Positions 1 to 8,479 of a stretch of DNA of 21,705 bases are shown here, in pieces; position 1 is the stretch's first letter; every line of letters starts with the position of its first letter. The stretch spans positions 1 to 21,705 of the forward strand of contig USAE01000026.1 in assembly GCA_900552655.1 (NCBI GenBank). The letters run 5' to 3'. Made by a program: the position numbers and the translations under genes. A model generated the notes under the pieces. It was given only the letters and a program-made list of their open reading frames with translations. It searched no databases and was not told the origin of the DNA. This DNA is from an uncultured Clostridium sp. GTDB taxonomy: Bacteria; Bacillota; Clostridia; TANB77; CAG-508.

Positions 1-292
1 TAATATCAAATTCTTCATTAGTCAATTTATCTGGTTTATTTAAAATTTTTGCAGGAATAAACATTTTGCCAATATCATGAAGATATGCACATATTGTACA
101 ATAAGAAGTGAAATTTTTATCGCAATGTAAATATTCACATAATCTACAGGTAATACTGGCAACATTTTCACTATGAATTCTAGTAAAAGGGTCTAAACTA
201 TCTAACATAGTTAATTGATATCTCATTGTAACATCTAAATTATACGATTTTAAAGTTGTTTTATCGTAAAAATCAAATTTATTATCTAACAT
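1..292 (-). CDS. HD-GYP-type phosphodiesterase, 3' end cut by window edge
   Basis: The visible 97 residues are the N-terminal part of an HD-domain protein that aligns without gaps to the next gene upstream at 315-1205, with 71 of 97 residues identical by my count. The metal-binding His-Asp pair is seen in LHDIGKMFIP (H72, D73), and an earlier conserved His lies in the segment RIHSEN (H40). The GYP half would lie beyond position 1. The start ATG at 292 follows a good ribosome site (GAGGAG). It lies 22 nt after the stop of its paralogue, so the two are probably one transcript arising from tandem duplication. Two CxxC pairs (C49/C52 and C65/C68) are kept in both copies. By family it should hydrolyse cyclic-di-GMP in the cytoplasm, but the missing half prevents judging whether it is active. 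Confidence 0.85.
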   Translation of the reverse strand, partial: MLDNKFDFYDKTTLKSYNLDVTMRYQLTMLDSLDPFTRIHSENVASITCRLCEYLHCDKNFTSYCTICAYLHDIGKMFIPAKILNKPDKLTNEEFDI

Positions 293-314
293 TTAAAACT
301 CCTCTTTTGTAAAA

Positions 315-1205
315 TTATATTTTTAACTTTTTAATCTCTTTTAATTCATCATTTAATTTATCTATAATTTTTTCCTTTTCAGATAAAGCATTTTCATAAT
401 CTGCTAAAATACTTACACAATTATCTACAGTTTCACCGGCAATAAATAATAGTTTCATTCCTTCTAAATAATAATTTTTTTGCTTTTCAGAAGAAGCTGA
501 AATCATTTTATCATGATATTTTTTTATTTGCTTTAATCTCTTTATATTTTCTTTTAAATAGTCTACGTAGTTAAAAGCAGAAGATATTTCGTAAATAGTA
601 TCATCTATTACAACTTTTTTTAGGGCTTTTGTAGCAGGCAAATTATTTTTACCATTATGTGCATTTTCTATTAATATTTTTAGAGTATCAACAATTCCAA
701 TATGTGATTTATATTGTCTTTTGCTAACAATAGCATCAAATTCGTCTGCAACTCTAATAATTTGTGCTTCTATTGGAATCTTGTCACCAGCTAGTCCTTC
801 TGGGTAACCTTTACCATTTAGAGCTTCGTGATGATATTTAGCACCAGCTGAATATGGTCTTAAATTAAGGTCATTCATACACATTTTATAACCAATAGTT
901 GTATGTGTTTTCATAATTTCGTATTCTTCGTCTGTAAGTTTTGCAGGTTTTTGCAAAATAGAAGGTGGAATAAACATTTTTCCAATATCATGTAAATATG
1001 CACAAGTAGTGCAATATATAGTAAAATCTTTATTTAAATGCAAATAGTCACATATTCTACAAGTTATATTTGCAACACTTTCAGAATGTTTACGTGTAAA
1101 ATTATCTAGTGAATCTAACATTTTTAATTGATATCTAGCTGTAGAATCTAAGTCGTAAGATTTTAAGACAGTTTTGTCGTAAAAGTCAAATTTTTCTTTA
1201 ATCAT
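315..1205 (-). CDS. HD-GYP domain protein, probable cyclic-di-GMP phosphodiesterase
   Basis: A 296-residue stand-alone HD-GYP protein. The motifs visible in order are H40, the HD pair H72-D73, H101, H125-H126-E127, the GYP motif GKGYP (131-135), and D154 in RVADEFDAI. This is the complete ligand set expected for hydrolysis of cyclic-di-GMP. There is no receiver, PAS or membrane segment. The C-terminal ~100 residues are charged and helical, ending in a probable coiled coil (about 265-295). Two CxxC pairs at C49/C52 and C65/C68 are unusual and are shared with the downstream paralogue. The start at 1205 has an AAAGGAG site 6 nt upstream. It is the first gene of a two-gene unit divergent from smc. 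The HD-GYP assignment is firm; the substrate is inferred from the family. Confidence 0.9.
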   Translation of the reverse strand: MIKEKFDFYDKTVLKSYDLDSTARYQLKMLDSLDNFTRKHSESVANITCRICDYLHLNKDFTIYCTTCAYLHDIGKMFIPPSILQKPAKLTDEEYEIMKTHTTIGYKMCMNDLNLRPYSAGAKYHHEALNGKGYPEGLAGDKIPIEAQIIRVADEFDAIVSKRQYKSHIGIVDTLKILIENAHNGKNNLPATKALKKVVIDDTIYEISSAFNYVDYLKENIKRLKQIKKYHDKMISASSEKQKNYYLEGMKLLFIAGETVDNCVSILADYENALSEKEKIIDKLNDELKEIKKLKI

Positions 1206-1308
1206 TTTGTTACTCCTTTGTATATTATTATTACATATAAGTAATTAATTAATCCGAAATCTCTACAAAAATATAATATCATTAAATGAAATAAAGTTCA
1301 ATATATTG

Positions 1309-1337
1309 TTGATTTATATCGATTTTTAATATATTAT
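1309..1337 (+). promoter_or_regulatory. Predicted vegetative promoter of smc
   Basis: TTGATT at 1309-1314 and TATTAT at 1332-1337 are separated by 17 nt, about 34 nt before the smc start. The match is 4/6 and 5/6 to the sigma-A consensus, which is reasonable but not decisive in such AT-rich DNA. Confidence 0.5.
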
Positions 1338-1370
1338 AAGTAAGTACAAAAAGATAAAAAGGTGATAAAA

Positions 1371-4300
1371 ATGTATTTAAAAAGATTAGAATTACAAGGA
1401 TTTAAATCCTTTGCAGATAAAACAATTTTAGAATTTATGCCAGGAATTACCACAGTTATAGGTCCAAATGGTTCTGGAAAAAGCAATATTTCGGACGCAA
1501 TTCGTTGGGTATTAGGAGAACAAAGTATAAAATCTTTAAGAGGTGCAAAATCTGAAGATATAATTTTTGCTGGAACACAAAACAGGAAATCTTTAGGTTT
1601 TGCAGAAGCGTCTTTGGTTTTTGACAATAATGATGGTAAATTACCAATAGAATATGCAGAAGTTACAGTTACAAGAAGAATATATAGAACTGGCGAAACG
1701 GGATATTTTATAAATAAAACACCATGTAGACTAAAAGATATTTTAGAATTATTTATGGACACAGGAATAGGTAAAGATGGTTATTCTATTATAGGACAAG
1801 GAAAAATAGATGAAATATTAAGCAATAAGTCAGAAGACAGAAGACATATTTTTGAAGAGGCAGCAGGAATTGTAAAATATCGTTCAAGAAAAGAAGATTC
1901 AGAAAAGAAATTAGAAAGAGCAAAATTAAATTTATTAAGAATAAATGATATATTAGCAGAAATAGAAAACAACATAGAGCCATTAAAAATTCAATCTGAA
2001 AAGGCAAAGAAATTTTTAAGTTTAAGAGAAGAACTAAAAGGAATAGAAGTAGGTCTGTTTTTATATAATATAGATTTGTATAAAGAAAGATTAGAAAAAA
2101 TAACTGCAGACGAAGAAATTATGAATGCAACATATGAAAGTGAAGAAAACAGTCAAAAGCTAAAAAACGAAGAAAAAAACAATTTAAAATTGGAAATAAA
2201 TAATTTAATAGAAGAAATAGAGAAAATGCAAAATATTGGTTTCGAAAGCACAAACCAAATAGAGAAAATAAATTCTAATATAAATGTTTCAGAAGAAAGA
2301 ATTAATAATATAAAAGAAAATAATATAAGATATGAAACAGAAATAAATGAACTAAATGAAAAAATAAATGAACTAAAAGAAGAAGAAAAACAAAAGATAG
2401 CTAAAAAAGAAAATTTATATAATAACAAAGAAAAGTTCGAAAAAGAATTAAAAGAAAAAGAAGAAGAGTTAAGTAAATTAACAACAAAACTATCTAGTAA
2501 ACAGTTAGAGATAGAAAACAAAAAGAGAATAATAGAAGAAAATACAGACAATAAATACGAAATGCAAAATGAAATAAATACACAAGATGTAAAAGTGGAT
2601 TCTATAATAAAAAATGTTAAGTCAAAAACAGAAGAATTAGATCTTACAATTTCGGAATTAGACCAATCTAGATTAAAGAAAAGTGAAATAGAGCAAAACT
2701 TTTTAGATATCGAAAACAAAAGAAATAAAATAAAAAATGATTTAAGTGAAATAGAAAATAAGAAGATAGAAGCAGATAATAAAATAAAAACATACGAATT
2801 ACAAATAAATCAATTAGGGCAAGAGATTAGAATAAAAGAATCTAGATTAAAGTTTTTAGAAGAAACAGAAAAGGAAAAAGAAGGATATACAAAAAGTGTT
2901 AAATCTTTGCTTAAATCTGCAGAAGTAAACGAAGAATTAAAAAAAGGATTACATGATGTAGTAGCAAATTTAATAAATGTTAAAAAAGAATATGAAATTG
3001 CAATCGAAATGGCATTAGGTGCAAGTCTTCAAAATGTAGTTACAGAAACAGAACAAGATGCCAAAAGATTAATAGAATACTTAAGAAATAATAATTTAGG
3101 AAGAGTAACATTTTTACCTATTTCTGCAGTTAATGGTAAAAAATTAGAAAAGGCACATTTAAATATTAAAGGTGTAATAGGAATTGCCTCAGACTTAGTT
3201 GAATACAACAATAAATATGACGGAATATTTAAAAATTTATTAGGTAGAACAGTAATAGTAGAAGATATGGAAGCAGGAGTTGCTGTAGCTAAGAAAAACA
3301 GTTATTCATTTAGAATTGTAACTTTAAAAGGAGATATAATTAATTCTTCTGGAGCTATGACAGGTGGTTCTGTACAAGCTAAAACGGTAAATATATTAGG
3401 AAGAAGTAGAGAAATAGAAGCTCTAAAGGAAGAATTAAAGAGTTTAAATATAAAAATAAAGAATAAAGAAGAGGAAAAAGAAAAATACATAGAAAGTATA
3501 GAAGACTTATTAGAAACAATAGAAAGCTTAGAAAGTAATCTACAAGAAATAGATATAGAATATGCTACACAAAAACAAAAAGTAGAGCTAATAGTAGAAA
3601 ATGTAGATAAATTAGTTAGCAGAATGGATAAAACAAAACAAGAAATAGAAAACTTAAATAAACAAAAAACAGAAATTATAGAACATAAGAAACAATTAAT
3701 AGAAAACTTAGAAAATTTAGAAGAAGAAATTCAAAAACTAAATTTAGAAGTAGAAGAATTTGTTAGAGTTAATAAAGATGATCAAACATATATAGATAAT
3801 TTAAACATGGATATAACAAACTTAAAAATATCTGTATCATCATTTGAAGAGAGTGAAATGTCAATAGATGAAATTACAGAAAGAATAAAAATAGATATAA
3901 AAAATAATACCTTAAGTTTAGAGGCTAAGAAAGAACAAATAGAAAAAAATAAACAAGAAGAGGAAAGCTTAAAAGCTAAGATAGAAGAATTACAAAATGA
4001 TATTGTTAAAATAAAAGAAAATGTAAAAAATAGTGGATCTAAAATAGAAGAATTAAAAAATAACAAAAACGAAAAAAATACTTATTTAGAAAAAATAGAA
4101 AAAGAAATAGAAGAGCAATTTACAAGATTGCAAGATATAAAAGAGCAATTAGTAAAAATTGATATAAAGAAAAATAAAACATCACAAGATTTAGAAGATG
4201 TAGTAAACAAATTGTGGGAAGAATACGAATTAACTCCTAATAATGCAGATGGATTTACAAAAACAACAGATCAAGCTAAAACACAAAAGGAAGTTAATTA

Positions 4301-4916
4301 TTTACGAACACAAATTAGAGATTTAGGAAGTATAAATATAGATTCTATTAAAGAATACCAAACATTAAAAGAAAGATATGACTTTATGTGTGAGCAAAGG
4401 CTAGACCTAGAAAATTCTATGTCTAAACTAAAAAATGTAATTTCTGAAATGATAAATATAATGAAAACACAATTTAAAGATAAGTTTAAACTTATAAACA
4501 AAAATTTTAATGAAGTATTTACAGAATTATTTGGTGGAGGAAAAGCAGAATTAATATTAGAAAATGAAGAAGATGTTCTAAATTGTGGAATAGACATAAG
4601 AGTACAACCACCAGGAAAAAAACTACAAAATATGACATTACTATCTGGAGGAGAAAAAGCATTTACAGCAATTGCAATATTATTTGCAATATTAAAAATA
4701 AACCCAGCACCATTTTGTGTATTAGATGAAATAGAAGCAGCCTTAGATGATGTTAATGTTAATAGATATGCAGAATATTTAAAGAAATTTGCACAATATA
4801 CACAATTCTTAGTAATAACACATAGAAAGGGAACAATGGAAGCAGCAGACACTGTATATGGAATAACAATGGAAGAAAACGGAATAAGTAAGTTACTTTC
4901 TATGAAACTTAAATAA
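1371..4916 (+). CDS. smc: Chromosome segregation ATPase SMC
   Basis: A full-length SMC of 1181 residues, the usual size. The N-terminal head has Walker A GPNGSGKS (31-38). It is followed by a long coiled coil, a hinge at about 515-680 with the glycine-rich TGGS motif near 660, a returning coiled coil, and the C-terminal head with signature LLSGGEKA (around S1092), Walker B VLDEIEAALDD (D1119, E1120) and a His-switch ITHRKGTMEAAD. With ScpA and ScpB it forms the bacterial condensin that loads at parS sites and extrudes loops to organise and separate chromosomes. The ATG at 1371 is chosen over the in-frame GTG at 1362, because AAAAGGTG lies just before 1371 and the protein then begins MYLKRLELQGFKSF as in the family. 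The frequent neighbours rnc and ftsY are absent; smc stands alone between divergent HD-GYP genes and a convergent ytaF. Confidence 0.98.
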   Translation: MYLKRLELQGFKSFADKTILEFMPGITTVIGPNGSGKSNISDAIRWVLGEQSIKSLRGAKSEDIIFAGTQNRKSLGFAEASLVFDNNDGKLPIEYAEVTVTRRIYRTGETGYFINKTPCRLKDILELFMDTGIGKDGYSIIGQGKIDEILSNKSEDRRHIFEEAAGIVKYRSRKEDSEKKLERAKLNLLRINDILAEIENNIEPLKIQSEKAKKFLSLREELKGIEVGLFLYNIDLYKERLEKITADEEIMNATYESEENSQKLKNEEKNNLKLEINNLIEEIEKMQNIGFESTNQIEKINSNINVSEERINNIKENNIRYETEINELNEKINELKEEEKQKIAKKENLYNNKEKFEKELKEKEEELSKLTTKLSSKQLEIENKKRIIEENTDNKYEMQNEINTQDVKVDSIIKNVKSKTEELDLTISELDQSRLKKSEIEQNFLDIENKRNKIKNDLSEIENKKIEADNKIKTYELQINQLGQEIRIKESRLKFLEETEKEKEGYTKSVKSLLKSAEVNEELKKGLHDVVANLINVKKEYEIAIEMALGASLQNVVTETEQDAKRLIEYLRNNNLGRVTFLPISAVNGKKLEKAHLNIKGVIGIASDLVEYNNKYDGIFKNLLGRTVIVEDMEAGVAVAKKNSYSFRIVTLKGDIINSSGAMTGGSVQAKTVNILGRSREIEALKEELKSLNIKIKNKEEEKEKYIESIEDLLETIESLESNLQEIDIEYATQKQKVELIVENVDKLVSRMDKTKQEIENLNKQKTEIIEHKKQLIENLENLEEEIQKLNLEVEEFVRVNKDDQTYIDNLNMDITNLKISVSSFEESEMSIDEITERIKIDIKNNTLSLEAKKEQIEKNKQEEESLKAKIEELQNDIVKIKENVKNSGSKIEELKNNKNEKNTYLEKIEKEIEEQFTRLQDIKEQLVKIDIKKNKTSQDLEDVVNKLWEEYELTPNNADGFTKTTDQAKTQKEVNYLRTQIRDLGSINIDSIKEYQTLKERYDFMCEQRLDLENSMSKLKNVISEMINIMKTQFKDKFKLINKNFNEVFTELFGGGKAELILENEEDVLNCGIDIRVQPPGKKLQNMTLLSGGEKAFTAIAILFAILKINPAPFCVLDEIEAALDDVNVNRYAEYLKKFAQYTQFLVITHRKGTMEAADTVYGITMEENGISKLLSMKLK

Positions 4917-4960
4917 CCCAAAATTGGGGTTTTGGGACGGTCTTAAAAAACCCGGTTAAT
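4917..4960 (+). repeat. Palindromic intergenic element D, related to element at 10778-10827
   Basis: Directly after the smc stop, GGGTTTT (4927-4933) pairs with AAAACCC (4947-4953) around a loop carrying GGGACGGTC. The core GGGACGGT-CTTAAAA-CCCGG-TTAAT is shared, with small gaps, by the element upstream of the penicillin-binding protein gene. It is unusually GC-rich for this intergenic DNA. Confidence 0.55.
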
Positions 4961-4970
4961 TAAATAAATA

Positions 4971-5009
4971 AAATCTCGATGCAACAATATCAAGCATCGA
5001 GATTTTTTT
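4971..5009. terminator. Bidirectional intrinsic terminator between smc and ytaF-like gene
   Basis: A perfect 12-bp stem (4971-4982 with 4994-5005, core ATCTCGATGC) encloses an 11-nt loop and is followed by a T run at 5003-5009. The A-rich left flank provides the U tract in the other direction, so it can stop both converging transcripts. Confidence 0.92.
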
Positions 5010-5027
5010 AATATTTGAGAAATCTAT

Positions 5028-5648
5028 TTAAAAAATTCTTAAAATCCCAATTATAATTAATAAAATTCCAGACAAGATATTCCACTTTTTTATAGAAGTA
5101 TTATATAAAACTATTTTTTTTCCAAGAATAATCCCAACATTTAAAAATAAAAATTGAAAAAGAGGAACTAATATAGGAAACAGCAAACTATATATTCCAA
5201 AAGAAGAACTTGTAATCCCAACACAAATAGAATCTAAAGAAAGGGCAAAAGCCAAATAAATAGATTCATTTTTTTCTATAATTTTAGAGTTATTTAAATC
5301 AGAAGAAATTGGATTTCTAATAATTTGTATAGTAATACCTAACGGTTTTAAAAATATTTTGTGACTTTTGTATTCTTTTTTTTCATTAGTATTCATTGAT
5401 TCATATATAATTAAAAATCCCATTAAACATAGGAGAATTACGCTAATAATTTTTATTATATTAGTAGGAAAAAGAGAAGCTAGAAAATATCCAAACGAAA
5501 CAGAAATACATACAAAAGCAAAAGATACAATAAACAATATAAATTTTGCAGGAGTAGATATAGATGTTTTCCTAAGACCATATGTAATTCCAATTCCTAA
5601 AGCATCTATACTAACAGATAAAGCTAGAAGAATAATAGTAAATAGCAT
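5028..5648 (-). CDS. ytaF: YtaF-type sporulation membrane protein (MntP-like fold)
   Basis: A 206-residue polytopic membrane protein with about six hydrophobic segments. It contains an internal repeat: SVSIDALGIGITYGL near the N-terminus and ALSLDSICVGITSSS in the second half, each with a membrane Asp (D15 and D139). This two-half arrangement is typical of the MntP manganese-exporter superfamily. The stretch RNPISSDLNNSKII followed by a conserved E before the second repeat matches the YtaF subgroup found in spore-formers, rather than MntP itself. The start at 5648 is preferred over two upstream ATGs because AGAGGTG sits 5 nt before it. It is a single gene converging on smc, with a shared terminator. 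Its transported ion, if any, is not known to me. Subgroup call fairly sure, function uncertain. Confidence 0.85.
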   Translation of the reverse strand: MLFTIILLALSVSIDALGIGITYGLRKTSISTPAKFILFIVSFAFVCISVSFGYFLASLFPTNIIKIISVILLCLMGFLIIYESMNTNEKKEYKSHKIFLKPLGITIQIIRNPISSDLNNSKIIEKNESIYLAFALSLDSICVGITSSSFGIYSLLFPILVPLFQFLFLNVGIILGKKIVLYNTSIKKWNILSGILLIIIGILRIF

Positions 5649-5757
5649 CATATCACCTCTATACATAATATGTAAACATTAAAAATAGGTGAAAGGTTGT
5701 AATAAAAAAATAAATACAAGCATATAAATTAATAAACTATACAAAGGAGAGATTTAT

Positions 5758-8370
5758 ATGTGGCATACAAAAAATATTAAAGAAACCGCAAAAGAACTTA
5801 GGACAAATATAAAGACAGGTCTAAGTGAAGAAGATGTAAAAATAAGACAAGAGGAATTTGGTAAAAACAAAATAGAAGAAGGTAAAAAAGTAAGTTTATT
5901 AGTAAAATTTTTAGCTCAATTTAAAGATTTTATGATAATGATTTTAATATTAGCAGCAGGAATTTCTGCACTGGTAAGTTATTTTGAAGGAACAGGAGAT
6001 TACTTTGATTCTGTAATAATTATTGCTATAGTTATTTTTAATGGAATTATTGGATTAATACAAGAAAATAGAGCAGAAAAATCTATAGAAGCTTTAAAGA
6101 AAATGTCTGCTCCAATTGCTAAAGTTAGAAGAAATGGAAAAGTTTTTACTGTAAATGGAGAAGATATAGTTCCAGGAGATATTGTTATTTTAGAAACAGG
6201 TTGCTATGTTCCAGCAGATATTAGGCTAATAAATACATATAATTTAAAAATAGAAGAGGCTAGCTTAACAGGTGAAACAGAAGCAGTAGAAAAGGATGAA
6301 AATATATTATTCGAAAACGAAAAAGTTGCACTAGGTGATAGAATTAATATGGCTTTTGCGAGCACTGCTGTGGTAAATGGACATGCAGAAGGAATAGTAA
6401 CCAATATAGGAATGGGGACAGAAGTAGGAAAAATTGCAAATATGATAATAAAAAATGAAGCACCTACAACACCAATACAAAAAAAGTTAGAAGAAGTTGG
6501 AAAAGTGCTAGGAATTGCATGTATTGCAATTTGTGCATTAATCTTTTTAATAGGAATTATAAAGAAAATATCTGCAGTAGAAATGTTTATGACATCAGTT
6601 GGATTAGCTGTTGCAGCAATACCAGAGGGACTTCCAGCAATTGTAACTATAATTCTTTCTATAGCGGTAACAAAAATGGCAAAAAGAAATGCGATAATAA
6701 GAAAATTGCCTGCAGTAGAAACACTAGGAAGTAGTAAAGTAATTTGCTCAGATAAGACAGGTACACTTACAGAAAATAATATGAAAGTTGTGGAAATTAT
6801 AGGAGATAAGTCAAAAGTGTTAGAATATGGAGCATTATGTTGTAATTGCGAGGTAGTAGAAGGAAAAGTAGCAGGTGAACCAACAGAAGTTGCAATTGTA
6901 AAAGAGGCAATTAAGGAAAATAAAAATAAAGTATTGCCTCGAATATACGAAATACCATTTGATTCCAATAGAAAATTAATGACAGTAGTAAATGAGCTAG
7001 AAAATGGAAAATATAGAATTATAACAAAAGGTGCACCAGAAATATTATTAAATATATGTGAAAATTATGAGGAAAACAATAATATAAATAAAATAAGTGA
7101 CAGATTTTTAAGTAATATAAAAAGTAAAAATGAAAAAATGGCTCAAAATGCTTTAAGAGTATTAGGAGTAGCATATTTAGATGTAGATATAATGCCAAAA
7201 GAAATAACATCAGATTTTATAGAAAGAGGCTTAACCTTTATAGGTTTAATTGGAATGATAGATCCACCAAGAAAAGGTGTAAAAGAAGCGGTGTTAGCGT
7301 GTAGAAGAGCAGGAATAAAAACAGTAATGATTACAGGAGACCATATAACTACAGCAAAAGCAATTGCAAAGGATTTAGAAATATTAAAAGGCAGAGAACT
7401 TGCAATAACAGGAGAAGAATTAGACAAAATTCCAGATAGCAAATTGGAAAAAGAGATAATGAGTTATTCAGTTTTTGCAAGGGTTACGCCAGAACATAAA
7501 GTTAGAATTGTTAAGGCCTTTCAACAAACGGGAGCTGTAGTTGCAATGACAGGTGATGGAGTTAATGATGCACCAGCACTAAAAAAATCTAACATAGGAA
7601 TTGCAATGGGGCTAAAGGGTACAGATGTTGCAAAAAATGCAGCAGATATGATTTTGAATGATGACAATTTTGTTACCATTGTTAGTGCAGTAAAGCAAGG
7701 AAGAAATATATTTGATAACATAAAAAAGGCAATTCATTTTTTAATTGCCACAAATATAGGAGAAATAGTTACAATTTTTGTTGGATTATTATTAGGTGTA
7801 AAGTCACCATTACTTGCAATACAACTATTATGGGTAAATTTGGTTACAGATTCATTGCCAGCAATAGCATTAGGATTAGAACCACCAGAAAAAGATATAA
7901 TGAATAGACCACCAAGAGATGCTAAAAAGAGCATATTTGCAGATGGATTAATGGGCAAAATAGTATCGGAAGGTTTTATGATTGGAATGTTTACAATATT
8001 AGCCTTTTTTATAGGAAACAAATATTATGGAATAGAAGTTGCAAGAACAATGGCTTTTATAAGCCTAGGAATGTTAGAGTTAATACATAGTTTTAATGTA
8101 AAAAGTGAAGAATCAATATTTAAAGTTGGAATATTAGAAAATAAATATTTAATAGGAGCGTTTTTATTAGGAACAGTATTGCAATTAGGAATAGTATTTA
8201 TACCAACTTTAGCAGAGTTATTTAAATTAACAGAATTAAATTCTATTCAATGGTTAATAACTTTAGGAATTTCTGTAGCACCAATTGTTATAATAGAAAT
8301 TCAGAAAAAATTTAATGAGCTTAAATTTGGAAAGGTGGTATATGACTATAAATTAAAACAAGAAATATAA
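5758..8370 (+). CDS. Type IIA P-type ATPase, calcium-transporting
   Basis: An 870-residue cation pump of normal length. The N-terminal actuator domain has LTGET (T171-T174, the TGES equivalent). The phosphorylation site is DKTGTLT at D332, and the hinge motif is TGDGVNDAPA (598-606). Calcium-coordinating residues of SERCA-type pumps are all present: PEGLP in M4 (E290), N666 and E669 in M5 (ATNIGEIV), and N694, T697 and D698 in M6 (NLVTDSLPA). The M5-to-M6 spacing of 28 residues equals that of SERCA. It should therefore export Ca2+ from the cytoplasm at the cost of ATP. The start has a clear AAAGGAG site 8 nt upstream. The gene is monocistronic, divergent from the ytaF-like gene and closed by a strong terminator. 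Mn2+ as a second substrate cannot be excluded. Confidence 0.95.
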   Translation: MWHTKNIKETAKELRTNIKTGLSEEDVKIRQEEFGKNKIEEGKKVSLLVKFLAQFKDFMIMILILAAGISALVSYFEGTGDYFDSVIIIAIVIFNGIIGLIQENRAEKSIEALKKMSAPIAKVRRNGKVFTVNGEDIVPGDIVILETGCYVPADIRLINTYNLKIEEASLTGETEAVEKDENILFENEKVALGDRINMAFASTAVVNGHAEGIVTNIGMGTEVGKIANMIIKNEAPTTPIQKKLEEVGKVLGIACIAICALIFLIGIIKKISAVEMFMTSVGLAVAAIPEGLPAIVTIILSIAVTKMAKRNAIIRKLPAVETLGSSKVICSDKTGTLTENNMKVVEIIGDKSKVLEYGALCCNCEVVEGKVAGEPTEVAIVKEAIKENKNKVLPRIYEIPFDSNRKLMTVVNELENGKYRIITKGAPEILLNICENYEENNNINKISDRFLSNIKSKNEKMAQNALRVLGVAYLDVDIMPKEITSDFIERGLTFIGLIGMIDPPRKGVKEAVLACRRAGIKTVMITGDHITTAKAIAKDLEILKGRELAITGEELDKIPDSKLEKEIMSYSVFARVTPEHKVRIVKAFQQTGAVVAMTGDGVNDAPALKKSNIGIAMGLKGTDVAKNAADMILNDDNFVTIVSAVKQGRNIFDNIKKAIHFLIATNIGEIVTIFVGLLLGVKSPLLAIQLLWVNLVTDSLPAIALGLEPPEKDIMNRPPRDAKKSIFADGLMGKIVSEGFMIGMFTILAFFIGNKYYGIEVARTMAFISLGMLELIHSFNVKSEESIFKVGILENKYLIGAFLLGTVLQLGIVFIPTLAELFKLTELNSIQWLITLGISVAPIVIIEIQKKFNELKFGKVVYDYKLKQEI

Positions 8371-8391
8371 TTTAGTAAATACACAAAAAAT

Positions 8392-8440
8392 AAGCGTGCT
8401 ATAGAAAATTTGTATTATAAATCTATAGTACGCTTTTATT
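8392..8440. terminator. Bidirectional intrinsic terminator after the calcium ATPase
   Basis: A 14-bp stem (8392-8405 with 8422-8435, one G-T wobble) is followed by TTTTATTT. The preceding A-rich stretch would serve as the U tract for the convergent penicillin-binding protein transcript, which ends at 8480. Confidence 0.88.
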
Positions 8441-8479
8441 TAGAATAATTTTTTTAGTTTAAAATTAATTTATTAAAAA

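Noticed and set aside
1362..1370. GTG start for smc three codons upstream.
   Set aside because: The GTG overlaps the AAAGGTG ribosome site, and the family start MYLKRL fits the ATG at 1371.
1334..4921. Several long minus-strand open frames inside smc, including one of 207 residues.
   Set aside because: They lie in antisense to a certain gene, are rich in Ser, Phe and Ile from reversed Lys and Glu codons, and lack ribosome sites.
6204..6968. A 254-residue antisense frame in the calcium ATPase gene.
   Set aside because: Low stop frequency from the sense codon bias; no ribosome site and no recognisable domain.
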